Source: Flavobacterium psychrophilum
GTDB lineage: Bacteria; Bacteroidota; Bacteroidia; Flavobacteriales; Flavobacteriaceae
Length of the DNA: 31,096 nt
Reading direction: 5' to 3'
Assembly: GCA_022730285.1 (NCBI GenBank)
Contig: DZCQ01000010.1
Location: 24,152-55,247, forward strand
The notes under the pieces are model-generated. The model saw only the letters and a program-made list of their open reading frames with translations, was not told the DNA's origin and did not search any database. How positions within the stretch are numbered: the first letter of the stretch is position 1; each line of letters opens with the position of its first letter. The position numbers and the translations under genes were made by a program. Shown piece after piece: positions 8,117 through 16,409 of this stretch.

Positions 8117-8959
8117 TTATTTTAATATTTCTTTAATACGATTGGTATTTTGCATTTGGTTGTTTAGTTCTTGGAAATTTTCTGTTTCTAGCAATATTTT
8201 AAAATGTGTTAAGTTTTGAATGTATTCGTTTAAGCTATCTACAATGTGTTCTTTGTTTTGTTCAAAAATAGGTGTCCACATTGCTGGTGAGCTTTTTGCT
8301 AATCGGACAGTACTTTCAAACCCAGAGCCAGCCATGTCAAAAATATCTTGTTCGTCTTTTTCTTTTTCTATAACTGTTTTTCCAAGCATAAAAGAGCTAA
8401 TGTGTGATAAATGAGACATATAGGCGATATGTTTATCGTGGGATTTTGGATCCATATAGCGTATTCTCATTCCCATTTTTTGAAATAGCTCCATTGCTTT
8501 TTCTTGTAGTTTAAAGGTAGTTTTTTCTACCTCGCAAATTATATTTGTTTTTCCATTAAAAAGTCCTTTTATTGCGGCTTTTGGTCCAGAGAATTCCGTT
8601 CCTGCAATTGGGTGAGTTGCTAGAAAATTTCTTCTTTTTGCATGATTTTCTATTGTCTTACAAATGGATATTTTGGTTGAACCAACATCTATAACTAATG
8701 TGTTTTCAGGAATTGTATCTAATATTTTTGGTAAAAGTTGCAAGCACACATTTACAGGAACCGCAAGAATTACTAAATCGGCAATGTCTAGATTGCTTAA
8801 CACTGCTTTTTGATCAATAATTTTTAATTCAATAGCGTGATTAAGATGTGTTTCGTTTGCATCAACACCATAAATAGTGGCAGTTGGGAGAATAGATTTT
8901 AGGTCTAAAGCCATAGAACCACCTATTAATCCAGTACCTATAATAAAAATATTTTTCAT
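8117..8959 (-). CDS. tyrA: Prephenate dehydrogenase
   Basis: This 280-residue enzyme makes 4-hydroxyphenylpyruvate from prephenate for tyrosine synthesis. It has an N-terminal Rossmann fold with GTGLIGGS (8-15), the family motif THPIAGTEFSGP with the catalytic histidine, a MSHLSH segment (helical dimerisation region) and a C-terminal helical domain. There is no fused mutase or ACT domain: the mutase is supplied by the next gene. It starts 5 bp after the aminotransferase stop, so translation is probably coupled. Confidence 0.93.
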   Translation of the reverse strand: MKNIFIIGTGLIGGSMALDLKSILPTATIYGVDANETHLNHAIELKIIDQKAVLSNLDIADLVILAVPVNVCLQLLPKILDTIPENTLVIDVGSTKISICKTIENHAKRRNFLATHPIAGTEFSGPKAAIKGLFNGKTNIICEVEKTTFKLQEKAMELFQKMGMRIRYMDPKSHDKHIAYMSHLSHISSFMLGKTVIEKEKDEQDIFDMAGSGFESTVRLAKSSPAMWTPIFEQNKEHIVDSLNEYIQNLTHFKILLETENFQELNNQMQNTNRIKEILK

Positions 8960-8964
8960 GCCTT

Positions 8965-10110
8965 TTAGATTTTAATTCTAGCAATTGCTTCTTCTATTTC
9001 TGCTTCTTCTACACACAAGGAAAAGCGAATATATCCTTCCCCATTTGTTCCAAAAATGGTTCCAGGGGTTAAAAATAGATTTTTTTGGTATAATAATTCG
9101 TCAATAAATTCTTCTGATTTTCTGCCTTTGGGTAATTTTGCCCAAACAAACAATCCAACAGCATTTCTATCAAATGTACAATGGAGGTTTTCTGCTAGTT
9201 CAAACATAAGATTTCTCCTTTTTGTATAAATATTATTCTGTTCCTCAAACCATTCTTTTTGTAATTTCAAAGCAGCAATTGCTCCTTTTTGAATGCCGTA
9301 AAACATTCCAGAGTCCATATTTGATTTTACTTTTAAAACACTGTTAATTAAATCTTTATCTCCACAAACCATTCCTACTCGCCAACCTGCCATGTTGTAG
9401 GTTTTAGACAAGGAATTTAGTTCTAATGCTATTTCTTTAGCCTCTTTTATTTGAAAAATGGATAACGGATTGTTGTTTAAAACAAAGCTATACGGATTGT
9501 CATTTACAATTAATATATTGTGCTTTCTCCCAAAATTAATTGTTTTTTGGTATAAATATAAAGTGGCTTTCGCTCCTGTTGGCATGTGTGGATAGCCTAG
9601 CCACATTAGTTTTACTTTGGATAAATCTTGCTTTTCTAATGCTTCAAAATCTGGTTGCCAATTATTTTCTTCTTTCAAATCATAAAAAATGGCTTTTGCT
9701 TGGACTAATTCGGTTACAGAAGCGTAGGTTGGATAGCCAGGATTTGGAATTAAAACTTCGTCTCCTTCGTTTAAAAAAGCTAACGAAATGTGCATAATTC
9801 CTTCTTTAGAACCCATTAATGGCAAAATATCATGGTTAGAATTTAATTCAACATTAAAATTATTTTTATAAAATTCTGCAAAAGCTTGACGTAATTCGGG
9901 CAAACCCTGATAACTTTGATACTCATGTGCTTTTTTATCTAGCAACGATTCTTGGATTGCCTTGATTACCGATGGATGAGGTGCTAAATCAGGACTTCCA
10001 ATTCCCATATTAATGATTGGTTTTCCTTCTAGCATAAGCTGCCGTACTTCTCGTAGTTTATGTGAAAAGTAGTATTCTTGCACTTTTTTTAATCTATTGG
10101 CTATTTCCAT
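8965..10110 (-). CDS. Class I/II PLP aminotransferase, probable aromatic pathway enzyme
   Basis: This is a 381-residue fold-type I aminotransferase. The PLP lysine is Lys236 in SLSKTYNMAGWRVG. Other contacts are visible: GSKEGI (100-105), PNPGYPTY (122-129), NDNPYSF (203-209) and a C-terminal IRFSL with the substrate-binding Arg. The usual NPTG turn reads YPHMPTGA. Sequence alone could suggest LL-diaminopimelate or methionine aminotransferase-like families. Its place between prephenate dehydratase and prephenate dehydrogenase, 2 bp and 5 bp from its neighbours, points to transamination of phenylpyruvate, 4-hydroxyphenylpyruvate or prephenate. Which one is inference. Confidence 0.85.
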   Translation of the reverse strand: MEIANRLKKVQEYYFSHKLREVRQLMLEGKPIINMGIGSPDLAPHPSVIKAIQESLLDKKAHEYQSYQGLPELRQAFAEFYKNNFNVELNSNHDILPLMGSKEGIMHISLAFLNEGDEVLIPNPGYPTYASVTELVQAKAIFYDLKEENNWQPDFEALEKQDLSKVKLMWLGYPHMPTGAKATLYLYQKTINFGRKHNILIVNDNPYSFVLNNNPLSIFQIKEAKEIALELNSLSKTYNMAGWRVGMVCGDKDLINSVLKVKSNMDSGMFYGIQKGAIAALKLQKEWFEEQNNIYTKRRNLMFELAENLHCTFDRNAVGLFVWAKLPKGRKSEEFIDELLYQKNLFLTPGTIFGTNGEGYIRFSLCVEEAEIEEAIARIKI

Positions 10111-10112
10111 TA

Positions 10113-10958
10113 TTATCTTATATTTTCGGTAGTTTTAAATTTATTTTGGTATTCGCCTAAAATTTTAAAATGATTCGTCATTATTTCTAATATTTTAGTT
10201 GCTTTTTCAAAATGTTTGTATTTTTCAAAAATTACATCTACAAAAAAAGAATATTGAAAAGGGGTTTCAATAATTGGCATAGATTGGATTTTGCTTAAAT
10301 TTAGTTTGCAATTATTCATTACATTTAAAACGGTTGCTAGGCTTCCAGGCGTATCGTCTAATTCAAATTTAACCGATGCTTTATTAATAGTTTCCTTTGG
10401 GATACTATTTTTTTCTTTACTGATAATAAAAAAGCGGGTTTTATTATTATTTATAGTTTGAATTTCGGGGGCAATTGTTTTTAAATCATACATTTCTGCC
10501 GCAACTTTGCTCCCAATTGCTGCAATATTTTTTAATTGATTTTGATGTATTCTACGAGCTGTTTCGGCAGTATCTTTGTCTTCTACCAATTTTATATTTG
10601 GATGTTTTTTCAAAAAATCCATGCATTGTAACAAAGCCATTGGGTGCGAATGTACTTCTTTTATATCCTCTAAATTTTGATTCTCTAAACCCATTAAATT
10701 CTGGATAATATCTAAATAATATTCACCAATTATGTGTAAATTATTTTTGTCAATCAATGCATAATTTGGTATTATAGAGCCAGCAATAGAGTTTTCGATA
10801 GCCATTACTGCAAGTTGTGAATTATTACTTAATAGGCTGTCGGTTACTGCCTCAAACGATAAACATTCGTGCAATAAAACATCTTCTTTAAAATATTCTA
10901 AAGCAACTTGATGGTGAAAAGAACCTTGTATTCCCTGAATGGCAATTTTTTTATTCAT
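10113..10958 (-). CDS. pheA: Prephenate dehydratase with ACT domain
   Basis: This 281-residue enzyme turns prephenate into phenylpyruvate. The catalytic domain opens with IAIQGIQGSFHHQVAL and contains AIENSIAGSI (54-62) and the TRF motif (174-176). A C-terminal ACT domain (about 190-275) holds PGSLATVL and KIQSMPI, the positions that bind phenylalanine in relatives as GALV and ESRP; both are modified here. It is the first structural gene of the operon. Its ATG lies 8 nt after the U tract of the leader terminator, so expression depends on read-through. Confidence 0.94.
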   Translation of the reverse strand: MNKKIAIQGIQGSFHHQVALEYFKEDVLLHECLSFEAVTDSLLSNNSQLAVMAIENSIAGSIIPNYALIDKNNLHIIGEYYLDIIQNLMGLENQNLEDIKEVHSHPMALLQCMDFLKKHPNIKLVEDKDTAETARRIHQNQLKNIAAIGSKVAAEMYDLKTIAPEIQTINNNKTRFFIISKEKNSIPKETINKASVKFELDDTPGSLATVLNVMNNCKLNLSKIQSMPIIETPFQYSFFVDVIFEKYKHFEKATKILEIMTNHFKILGEYQNKFKTTENIR

Positions 10959-10966
10959 TTTTTATC

Positions 10967-10995
10967 AAAAAAAAACCCCGAGTAAAATCGGGATT
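10967..10995 (-). terminator. Attenuator terminator before pheA
   Basis: On the minus strand AATCCCGA (10995-10988) pairs with TCGGGGTT (10981-10974), including one U-G pair, around a 6-nt loop, and a run of nine T (from 10975) follows. The competing pairing is GGGATT-GT, lying in leader codons 21-23 (about 11031-11039), with ACAAATCCC that overlaps the left arm. The two structures exclude each other. Confidence 0.85.
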
Positions 10996-11016
10996 TGTAT
11001 TTATAATTTTATAGTA

Positions 11017-11100
11017 TTACATAATATTATAACAATCCCATTTCTGTTTCCAGATAAAATAGAAAAAATTGTTAAAATAAAGAGTAAAAGTGCTGTTCAT
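11017..11100 (-). CDS. pheL: Phe/Tyr leader peptide of the aromatic operon
   Basis: This 27-codon frame runs from ATG at 11100 to TAA at 11017. It encodes five Phe (5, 9, 12, 13, 15), three Tyr (8, 14, 24) and two Trp (17, 21); residues 8-15 read YFNNFFYF. It is followed 21 nt later by the terminator stem before pheA. Ribosomes stalled at the Phe/Tyr codons would leave codons 21-23 free to form the antiterminator; ribosomes reaching the stop codon would cover them and let the terminator form. This is the logic of E. coli pheL. No Shine-Dalgarno sequence is seen, as usual in this phylum. Confidence 0.85.
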   Translation of the reverse strand: MNSTFTLYFNNFFYFIWKQKWDCYNIM

Positions 11101-11117
11101 AATTGAAATTTATTTTA

Positions 11118-11125
11118 CGAAAGTA
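11118..11125 (-). promoter_or_regulatory. Candidate -7 element for the aromatic operon leader
   Basis: The minus strand reads TACTTTCG, one mismatch from TAnnTTTG, 17 bp before the leader ATG and after the upstream symporter gene. No clear -33 TTG is present. Confidence 0.35.
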
Positions 11126-11187
11126 GTTAAAAAAAACAGAATAACTACTATAATTGCATTTATTTTTGATATTTTTTTACTAAATCG

Positions 11188-12417
11188 TTATAGTTTTTTC
11201 AGAATCCACCTTTTTCCTTCAGAAATTCGGCTTATTAGCATGGATGCCACTAAATCACCGTTCGCATTCAGTAAAGTTGCCATTGGATCGACCAGAGTAC
11301 CGATAATCATTGCTGCTGGCAAGGCTTGTTCCATTGGGAAACCATAAACCGTAATTGCTAAAACTTCCCCAATATATCCTCCGTTTGGAATCCCGCCTTC
11401 TACAACGGATACAATAATTGTAATTCCTAGTGCTATAATTAGGTTTTCGGGCGATGTAAAATCTTTTCCAAAAAGAGCAAAAACAACTGCAATTTTAACT
11501 ATTGACGACATTGCCGACCCGTCTTTGTGTAAGGGTGCACCAAGTGGAATTGCAATATTCTTGATGTGATTTGGAATATTTATTTTTTCAGCACCTTCTA
11601 AATTTGCTGGAATTGTGGCAATGCTGCTACAAGTTCCTAATGCGGTTAAAGAAGGTGTGATATTATTTTTCCAAAAGGTTTTTACGCCCAATTTCCCTGC
11701 CGATAGATAAGCGTATAAACTAAAAAAAACAACAAAATAAAAAGCACAAACACCATAATAAACCGCTAGTGGCTTTGCATAAGCTCCAAATAGTTGTGGT
11801 CCAAAAACACCAACTTGATTAGCAAAATAGGCTCCAAGTCCAATGGGAGCTAGTTTCATAATCAAGTGCAAAAGATTTTTCATTACTTCGTTTCCAGAAA
11901 TCAAAAACAATTTAAAATTTTGTCCTTTTTCGCCCGATTGTAAGGTAGAAAATCCAATTAGAAACGAAAAAAGAATAAGTGCCAACATATTTTTTCGTGA
12001 CAATAATTCCCAAAAATCATTGGTTGTTAGTAATTGAGTAATTTGAGAACCTGCCGATCCCGTTTTTATAGTTTCTAGAACTTCGTTGGACAAAACAATT
12101 TCTTGTTGGATAGGAAAAATTAATATGCCAACAATCATTAAAAACGAAGATATAATAACTGTGGAGAGGAAAACCAAGATAACAATCGTAAACAGTTTGC
12201 CTAATTTTTCGGTTCGCTCTAAACTTGCAATTGATGATGAAATAGTGAAAAATATCAACGGAATAATTGCTGTAAACAATAAATTCAAGAAAATATCGCC
12301 TATTGGTTTTAATATTTCGACCTCTTTACCAAAAATTAATCCAAGCAAACTACCTGCAAAAATACCACCAAGCAATAAAATAATACTTTTATAATTTTTA
12401 AAAATAGAGTTTTTCAT
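11188..12417 (-). CDS. DAACS-family dicarboxylate/amino acid:cation symporter
   Basis: This 409-residue inner-membrane transporter has about eight helices and two re-entrant loops. Hairpin 1 carries the serine motif TISSSIASL, helix 7-like sequence and hairpin 2 follow as GAPLHKDGSAMSSIVK and EGGIPNGGYIGEVLA, and the substrate/cation motif near the end reads DPMATLLNANGDLVAS. These are the hallmarks of the glutamate/aspartate/C4-dicarboxylate symporters (GltP, SstT, DctA). The substrate cannot be told from sequence. It is transcribed alone; the gap 12418-12583 upstream is AT-rich and shows no clear element. Confidence 0.9.
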   Translation of the reverse strand: MKNSIFKNYKSIILLLGGIFAGSLLGLIFGKEVEILKPIGDIFLNLLFTAIIPLIFFTISSSIASLERTEKLGKLFTIVILVFLSTVIISSFLMIVGILIFPIQQEIVLSNEVLETIKTGSAGSQITQLLTTNDFWELLSRKNMLALILFSFLIGFSTLQSGEKGQNFKLFLISGNEVMKNLLHLIMKLAPIGLGAYFANQVGVFGPQLFGAYAKPLAVYYGVCAFYFVVFFSLYAYLSAGKLGVKTFWKNNITPSLTALGTCSSIATIPANLEGAEKINIPNHIKNIAIPLGAPLHKDGSAMSSIVKIAVVFALFGKDFTSPENLIIALGITIIVSVVEGGIPNGGYIGEVLAITVYGFPMEQALPAAMIIGTLVDPMATLLNANGDLVASMLISRISEGKRWILKKL

Positions 12418-12583
12418 ATATGTACAATTTTAATTTGTTAGTGGTGATTTCGCAGTTATATTTTATGTAAATATAAAAGTATGAAATTTAAATAGAGAAT
12501 TTTAATAAAAAAATCAATTAGATAATTTATGTAATATTATTGCAGTATTAATGTTTTATATTCCCATTTAATCGATACCATAA

Positions 12584-12621
12584 AAAAAGCCATCTCAAAA
12601 TTTTTTATGAGATGGCTTTTT
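12584..12621 (-). terminator. Terminator of the BON-LysM gene
   Basis: AAAAAGCCATCTCA (12584-12597) and its exact complement (12608-12621) make a 14-bp stem with a 10-nt loop. Read on the minus strand it ends in a run of T, 17 bp after the stop codon of the LysM gene. Confidence 0.85.
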
Positions 12622-12637
12622 ACTTTTTTTGTTTTCT

Positions 12638-13099
12638 TTAAATAACAGGAATTCTCAAAACTTGTCCTGGATAAATTTCGTCTGGATCTTTAAGCATCGG
12701 TTTGTTTGCTTCAAAAATAATTTCATATTTCATGGCATCATCATAGTATGTTTTAGCAATTTTAGAAAGCCAATCTCCCTCAACCACAGTATGATATCTA
12801 GCTTCTGGTGCTGGTATCTCAACAACCATTTGGTTATCTACTTTTTCCACACCATCTACATTACCTAGAGCTAGAACAATTTTTTCTGAATCAGCTTGCT
12901 TTTCTACCTCACCACTAACTACAACTGTTTCATCTGGCATTACAGACACTTTTAATGTTTTAAAAGGCAATTCTAATGCTTGTACATGTCCTAATAGTGC
13001 ACTTGCTTTTAATTGTGATTTTTCCTCAGCAGGAGCATCTTGTTCTTTTGTACCAAATATTTTTTTACCAGCACCTTTAATAAATGAAAATAAACCCAT
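12638..13099 (-). CDS. BON and LysM domain protein, YgaU/Kbp-like
   Basis: This 153-residue protein opens with GLFSFIKGAGKKIFG, as in E. coli YgaU (Kbp), and has no signal peptide. A BON domain spans about residues 25-95 (VSGEVEKQADSEKIVLALGNVDGV) and a LysM domain 102-153 (YHTVVEGDWLSKIAKTYY, ending YPGQVLRIPVI). E. coli Kbp is a cytoplasmic potassium-binding protein, so potassium sensing is a fair family-based guess; peptidoglycan binding is less likely without an export signal. It has its own promoter and a strong terminator, so it is monocistronic. Confidence 0.9.
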   Translation of the reverse strand: MGLFSFIKGAGKKIFGTKEQDAPAEEKSQLKASALLGHVQALELPFKTLKVSVMPDETVVVSGEVEKQADSEKIVLALGNVDGVEKVDNQMVVEIPAPEARYHTVVEGDWLSKIAKTYYDDAMKYEIIFEANKPMLKDPDEIYPGQVLRIPVI

Positions 13100-13125
13100 A
13101 ATTTGTTTTTGTTAAAATTGAATAC

Positions 13126-13158
13126 CAAATATACAAAAAAATCATCAAAAAAACACAA
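13126..13158 (-). promoter_or_regulatory. Promoter of the BON-LysM gene
   Basis: The minus strand reads TATATTTG at 13133-13126, an exact -7 element 26 bp before the ATG, with a TTG 22 bp upstream (13158-13156), slightly longer than the ideal spacing. Confidence 0.5.
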
Positions 13159-13289
13159 TAAATAAAAAACACACAATTTAGTAACAGTTAGTTAATTTTG
13201 GAGGTGTTAAATACAAATTTTTTTTCAAAAGTCTTTTTTCAAATAGATTTTCTTACTAGTAAAAGCATTAAAAACTTGATTATATTATG

Positions 13290-13297
13290 TACATTTG
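13290..13297 (+). promoter_or_regulatory. -7 promoter element of the nucleosidase-like gene
   Basis: TACATTTG fits TAnnTTTG exactly and lies 21 bp before ATG 13319, so the in-frame TTG at 13295 cannot be the start codon. No good -33 element is seen; the rest of the 13100-13289 gap is AT-rich. Confidence 0.5.
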
Positions 13298-13318
13298 CCG
13301 TATATAAACAAAATTTTA

Positions 13319-15007
13319 ATGAAAGAAATTAAAAACATTTCGCGTTCACGAGCGCAAGAATCCTCGGCAGCTATCGAGCGATTGTACATTACAATGAGAC
13401 ATCTTTTTAACAGGGGTTTTTATAAACCAATGGGCGTTTCTGGAGATACACTTAGAGAAGCATTACTAGCTTTACGACCTGAAATTTACGGGAGTATCGC
13501 CGAAGAAAAAGTAGAGCTTGATGGATTATTATACGTAATAGAAAGACTTCCTATTGGGATAGAAGAATGTCGATTTATCAATTTAACATCTGATGAGGGC
13601 TATTCAAAATCGCACTTTCAAGCAATTATTCCTCCTAAAAGAAGAAGAAATTGTTATCGAATTGATGAAGAGCAAATGAATGTTGAGATAACTAGAGGAA
13701 GATCAGATATATATGACATTCTAACCCACTTGACTTTTATTTTTGTAGAATCTCATAAAATTAAAAATCGTGTTCTGTTAGACGAAAGCAATGAGGTAAC
13801 TAGGGATTGGCTAAAATTGCAACAAGCTGTTTTGCAGCCCAAAAAATTATCTCAAATAGAAAAAGAAAAGGCGATATCTCATACTGCTAATATTTTAGGA
13901 AGAAGCTTTTCGGAAGTATTAGAAATTTATGATGCTTTTGGAACAACAGAAAAACCCGATCGTTTTTTACAAATTATTTATTGGTTAGGAAAATTAGCCA
14001 TAGAAGAAGTAATTGATAATAATAAACGCACCATTACTTTTAGTCCACTGTTAAGAGAAAGACTTGGACATCATATACATGGGGAAATTTGGGCAACTAA
14101 TATTAAGGAAGTTTTACAACAAAACAACTTAATAAACAGACCTATTCATATAATTAGCGCCAATATGCATTCGGTAATGAATTCCCTTTTTGCAAATACC
14201 GTTTTAGGTGTAAAATACAAAGATAAAAATGATTATCAAATTTATGAAGATTTAAGTGCTTCAGGAAACAAAGATTTACGTAAAAAAGTAGAAGATTATG
14301 CATTACAGCACGGTATGCTATTTTTGCCAGATAAATCAGGAACGAATATTGATGTGCAAATTTTTGATACTGATAAAATAGATTGGGGCAAGTCTAGTTT
14401 ATTTGATGCAAATTTTATTGGAGAAAAGCCAGTATTAGTAGTAATGGATTATGCCTTTGGAGAACAAGCTTTTGAAACTATTGACGAGTTATTAAAACCA
14501 TTTAAAGCTCAAAATAACACCCTGTTTCTGGATGTAAAATCTGTTTCTATCATGGGGAAAGCAGGAATTTTACAAGGTGGAAAGGGAGACATTATGATTC
14601 CAACTGCTCATATTAACGAAGGAACCGCAGATAACTATCCGTTTGAAAACAAACTCTCTGCGAACATGTTTGAAGGAAATGATATACCTGTTTTTTATGG
14701 ACCGATGATTACTGTTTTAGGTACATCTTTACAAAATAGAGATTTATTAAAATTTTTCCACGAATCAACTTGGGGTGCAATTGGGTTAGAAATGGAGGGA
14801 GCTTATTACCAAAAAGCAATACAATCTGCATCAAAAATACGAAAAAGTATCAATCCAGATGTAGAAGTTAGATATGCTTATTACGCATCTGATAATCCAT
14901 TAGAAACTGGAAGCACTTTAGCCTCTGGAGGTTTAGGAACCACTGGTGTCAAACCTACTTACCTGATTACTATCAAGATAATAGAACAAATATTTAATGT
15001 AAAGTAA
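13319..15007 (+). CDS. Large protein with AMP-nucleosidase-like C-terminal domain (DUF6909-type)
   Basis: This 562-residue protein, if started at ATG 13319, is recalled from flavobacterial genomes as a conserved family of unknown function (DUF6909, from memory). The N-terminal half (ISRSRAQESSAAIERLY, NLTSDEGYSKSHFQAIIPPKRRRNCYRIDEEQ) matches nothing I know. The C-terminal part looks like a purine nucleosidase/phosphorylase: SIMGKAGILQGGKGD, then GDIMIPTAHINEGTADNYPF (423-442), LEMEGAYY (490-497; Glu of the ribose-binding motif) and SDNP (524-527; candidate catalytic Asp525). These align by eye with the AMP nucleosidase segments DWVIPIAAIRGEGTSDDY, DMETAT and SDQP. It ends 2 bp before rfbC, so the two are probably co-transcribed. 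Confidence 0.75.
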   Translation: MKEIKNISRSRAQESSAAIERLYITMRHLFNRGFYKPMGVSGDTLREALLALRPEIYGSIAEEKVELDGLLYVIERLPIGIEECRFINLTSDEGYSKSHFQAIIPPKRRRNCYRIDEEQMNVEITRGRSDIYDILTHLTFIFVESHKIKNRVLLDESNEVTRDWLKLQQAVLQPKKLSQIEKEKAISHTANILGRSFSEVLEIYDAFGTTEKPDRFLQIIYWLGKLAIEEVIDNNKRTITFSPLLRERLGHHIHGEIWATNIKEVLQQNNLINRPIHIISANMHSVMNSLFANTVLGVKYKDKNDYQIYEDLSASGNKDLRKKVEDYALQHGMLFLPDKSGTNIDVQIFDTDKIDWGKSSLFDANFIGEKPVLVVMDYAFGEQAFETIDELLKPFKAQNNTLFLDVKSVSIMGKAGILQGGKGDIMIPTAHINEGTADNYPFENKLSANMFEGNDIPVFYGPMITVLGTSLQNRDLLKFFHESTWGAIGLEMEGAYYQKAIQSASKIRKSINPDVEVRYAYYASDNPLETGSTLASGGLGTTGVKPTYLITIKIIEQIFNVK

Positions 15008-15009
15008 AA

Positions 15010-15561
15010 ATGCAATTTATTCCAACAAATTTAGAAGGCTGTTTTGTACTAGAACCTACCGTTTTTAAAGATGAAAGAGGTTATTTTATGGAGAGTTTTA
15101 ATGAAAAAACTTTTCAAAAAGGAGTAGGGCATGACGTACATTTTGTACAAGACAATCAATCTTTCTCGTCGAAAGGTGTTTTAAGAGGATTGCATTATCA
15201 AACAGGAAATTATGCACAAGCAAAATTAGTTCGTGTTTTACAAGGTGAAGTATTAGATGTTGCTGTAGATTTGCGTCCTGAGTCTAAAACGCATGGAGAA
15301 TATTTTTCTGTTTTACTTTCGGCTGAAAATAACAAGCAACTGTTTGTTCCAAGAGGTTTTGCACATGGTTTTTTAGTAACAAGCGATACGGCAACTTTTT
15401 TTTACAAATGTGATAATTTTTACAATAAAGAGAGTGAAGGAGGATTAATGTATAACGACCCAACTGTCAATATAAATTGGAATTTTCCAACAGAAAACTG
15501 CATAATTTCAGAAAAAGATTGCTTATTACCATCTCTTCAAAACGCATTAAAAGTATGGTAA
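15010..15561 (+). CDS. rfbC: dTDP-4-dehydrorhamnose 3,5-epimerase
   Basis: This 183-residue cupin epimerase acts in dTDP-L-rhamnose synthesis. Diagnostic motifs are FKDERGYFMESF (19-30), QDNQSFSSKGVLRGLHYQ with the catalytic base His62, QGEVLDVAVDLR, and VPRGFAHGF. It starts 2 bp after the upstream gene and overlaps rfbD by 7 bp. Confidence 0.96.
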   Translation: MQFIPTNLEGCFVLEPTVFKDERGYFMESFNEKTFQKGVGHDVHFVQDNQSFSSKGVLRGLHYQTGNYAQAKLVRVLQGEVLDVAVDLRPESKTHGEYFSVLLSAENNKQLFVPRGFAHGFLVTSDTATFFYKCDNFYNKESEGGLMYNDPTVNINWNFPTENCIISEKDCLLPSLQNALKVW

Positions 15562-16409
15562 TCTTAGTAACAGGAGCAGCAGGACAATTAGGACAGGCAA
15601 TACAATATGTTGCCCCTAAATACAGTTCTTACAAATTTTTATTTGCCTCGTCCACAGATTTAGATATTACTAATTTGGAAGATGTAAATGTCTTTTTTGT
15701 CAAAAATGATATTGATGTTTGTGTAAACGCTGCAGCTTATACCGCAGTTGATAAAGCAGAAACTGATATAGAAGTTGCTAAATTAATTAATGAAATTGGA
15801 CCAAAAAACTTAGCTATTGTTTGCAAAAAACATAATGCAAAATTAATTCATATATCAACTGATTTTGTTTTTGATGGTAACAAATCAAATCCATATTTAG
15901 AAGACGACATTACCAATCCGATAAATGTATATGGAAAAACAAAATTGGCTGGGGAGCAAGAAATTATTAATAATACTCAGGAATATTATATTCTGAGAAC
16001 CTCTTGGGTATATTCACAGTTTGGAAATAATTTTTTTAAAACAATGCTTCGTTTATCTAAAGAAAAAGAGTTTTTAAACATTATAGCAGACCAAGTAGGA
16101 ACACCTACTAATGCGGTAGATTTAGCAAATGTTATACTACATATTAGTAGCAAAACAACAGATATTTCAGCCTACGGAATTTATAACTTTAGCAATGAAG
16201 GGAGTTGCAGTTGGTTTGATTTTGTAAACGAAATTTTCAGAATTTATAATATATCTATCCCTGTAAATCCTATCCCGACTAGCCAATATCCTACTCCTGC
16301 ACAACGTCCAAAATATAGTGTAATGGACAAATCTAAAATAAAAGAAACATTTGAAATACATATTAAATCTTGGCAAGAATCTTTGCAACAAATAGCTAAA
16401 ATACAATGA
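15555..16409 (+). CDS. rfbD: dTDP-4-dehydrorhamnose reductase
   Basis: This 284-residue SDR protein performs the last step of dTDP-L-rhamnose formation. It shows VTGAAGQLG (5-13) for NAD(P)H, STDFVFDG, and the YxxxK catalytic pair (Tyr126, Lys130), plus PTNAVDLA further on. The frame is open upstream to 15477, but ATG 15555, inside the end of rfbC, gives the correct [13 protein letters not shown] opening and a 7-bp overlap. The stop overlaps the next start as ATGA. The synthetase (rfbA) and dehydratase (rfbB) are not in this window. Confidence 0.95.
   Translation: MVILVTGAAGQLGQAIQYVAPKYSSYKFLFASSTDLDITNLEDVNVFFVKNDIDVCVNAAAYTAVDKAETDIEVAKLINEIGPKNLAIVCKKHNAKLIHISTDFVFDGNKSNPYLEDDITNPINVYGKTKLAGEQEIINNTQEYYILRTSWVYSQFGNNFFKTMLRLSKEKEFLNIIADQVGTPTNAVDLANVILHISSKTTDISAYGIYNFSNEGSCSWFDFVNEIFRIYNISIPVNPIPTSQYPTPAQRPKYSVMDKSKIKETFEIHIKSWQESLQQIAKIQ

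Noticed and set aside
11038..11049. 12-bp match CCATTTCTGTTT to the inverted repeat at 205-216
   Set aside because: A 12-mer in AT-rich DNA is expected by chance, and here it falls inside the leader peptide gene.
12086..12394. 102-codon plus-strand frame opposite the symporter
   Set aside because: It is antisense to a clear DAACS transporter and has no protein-like features.
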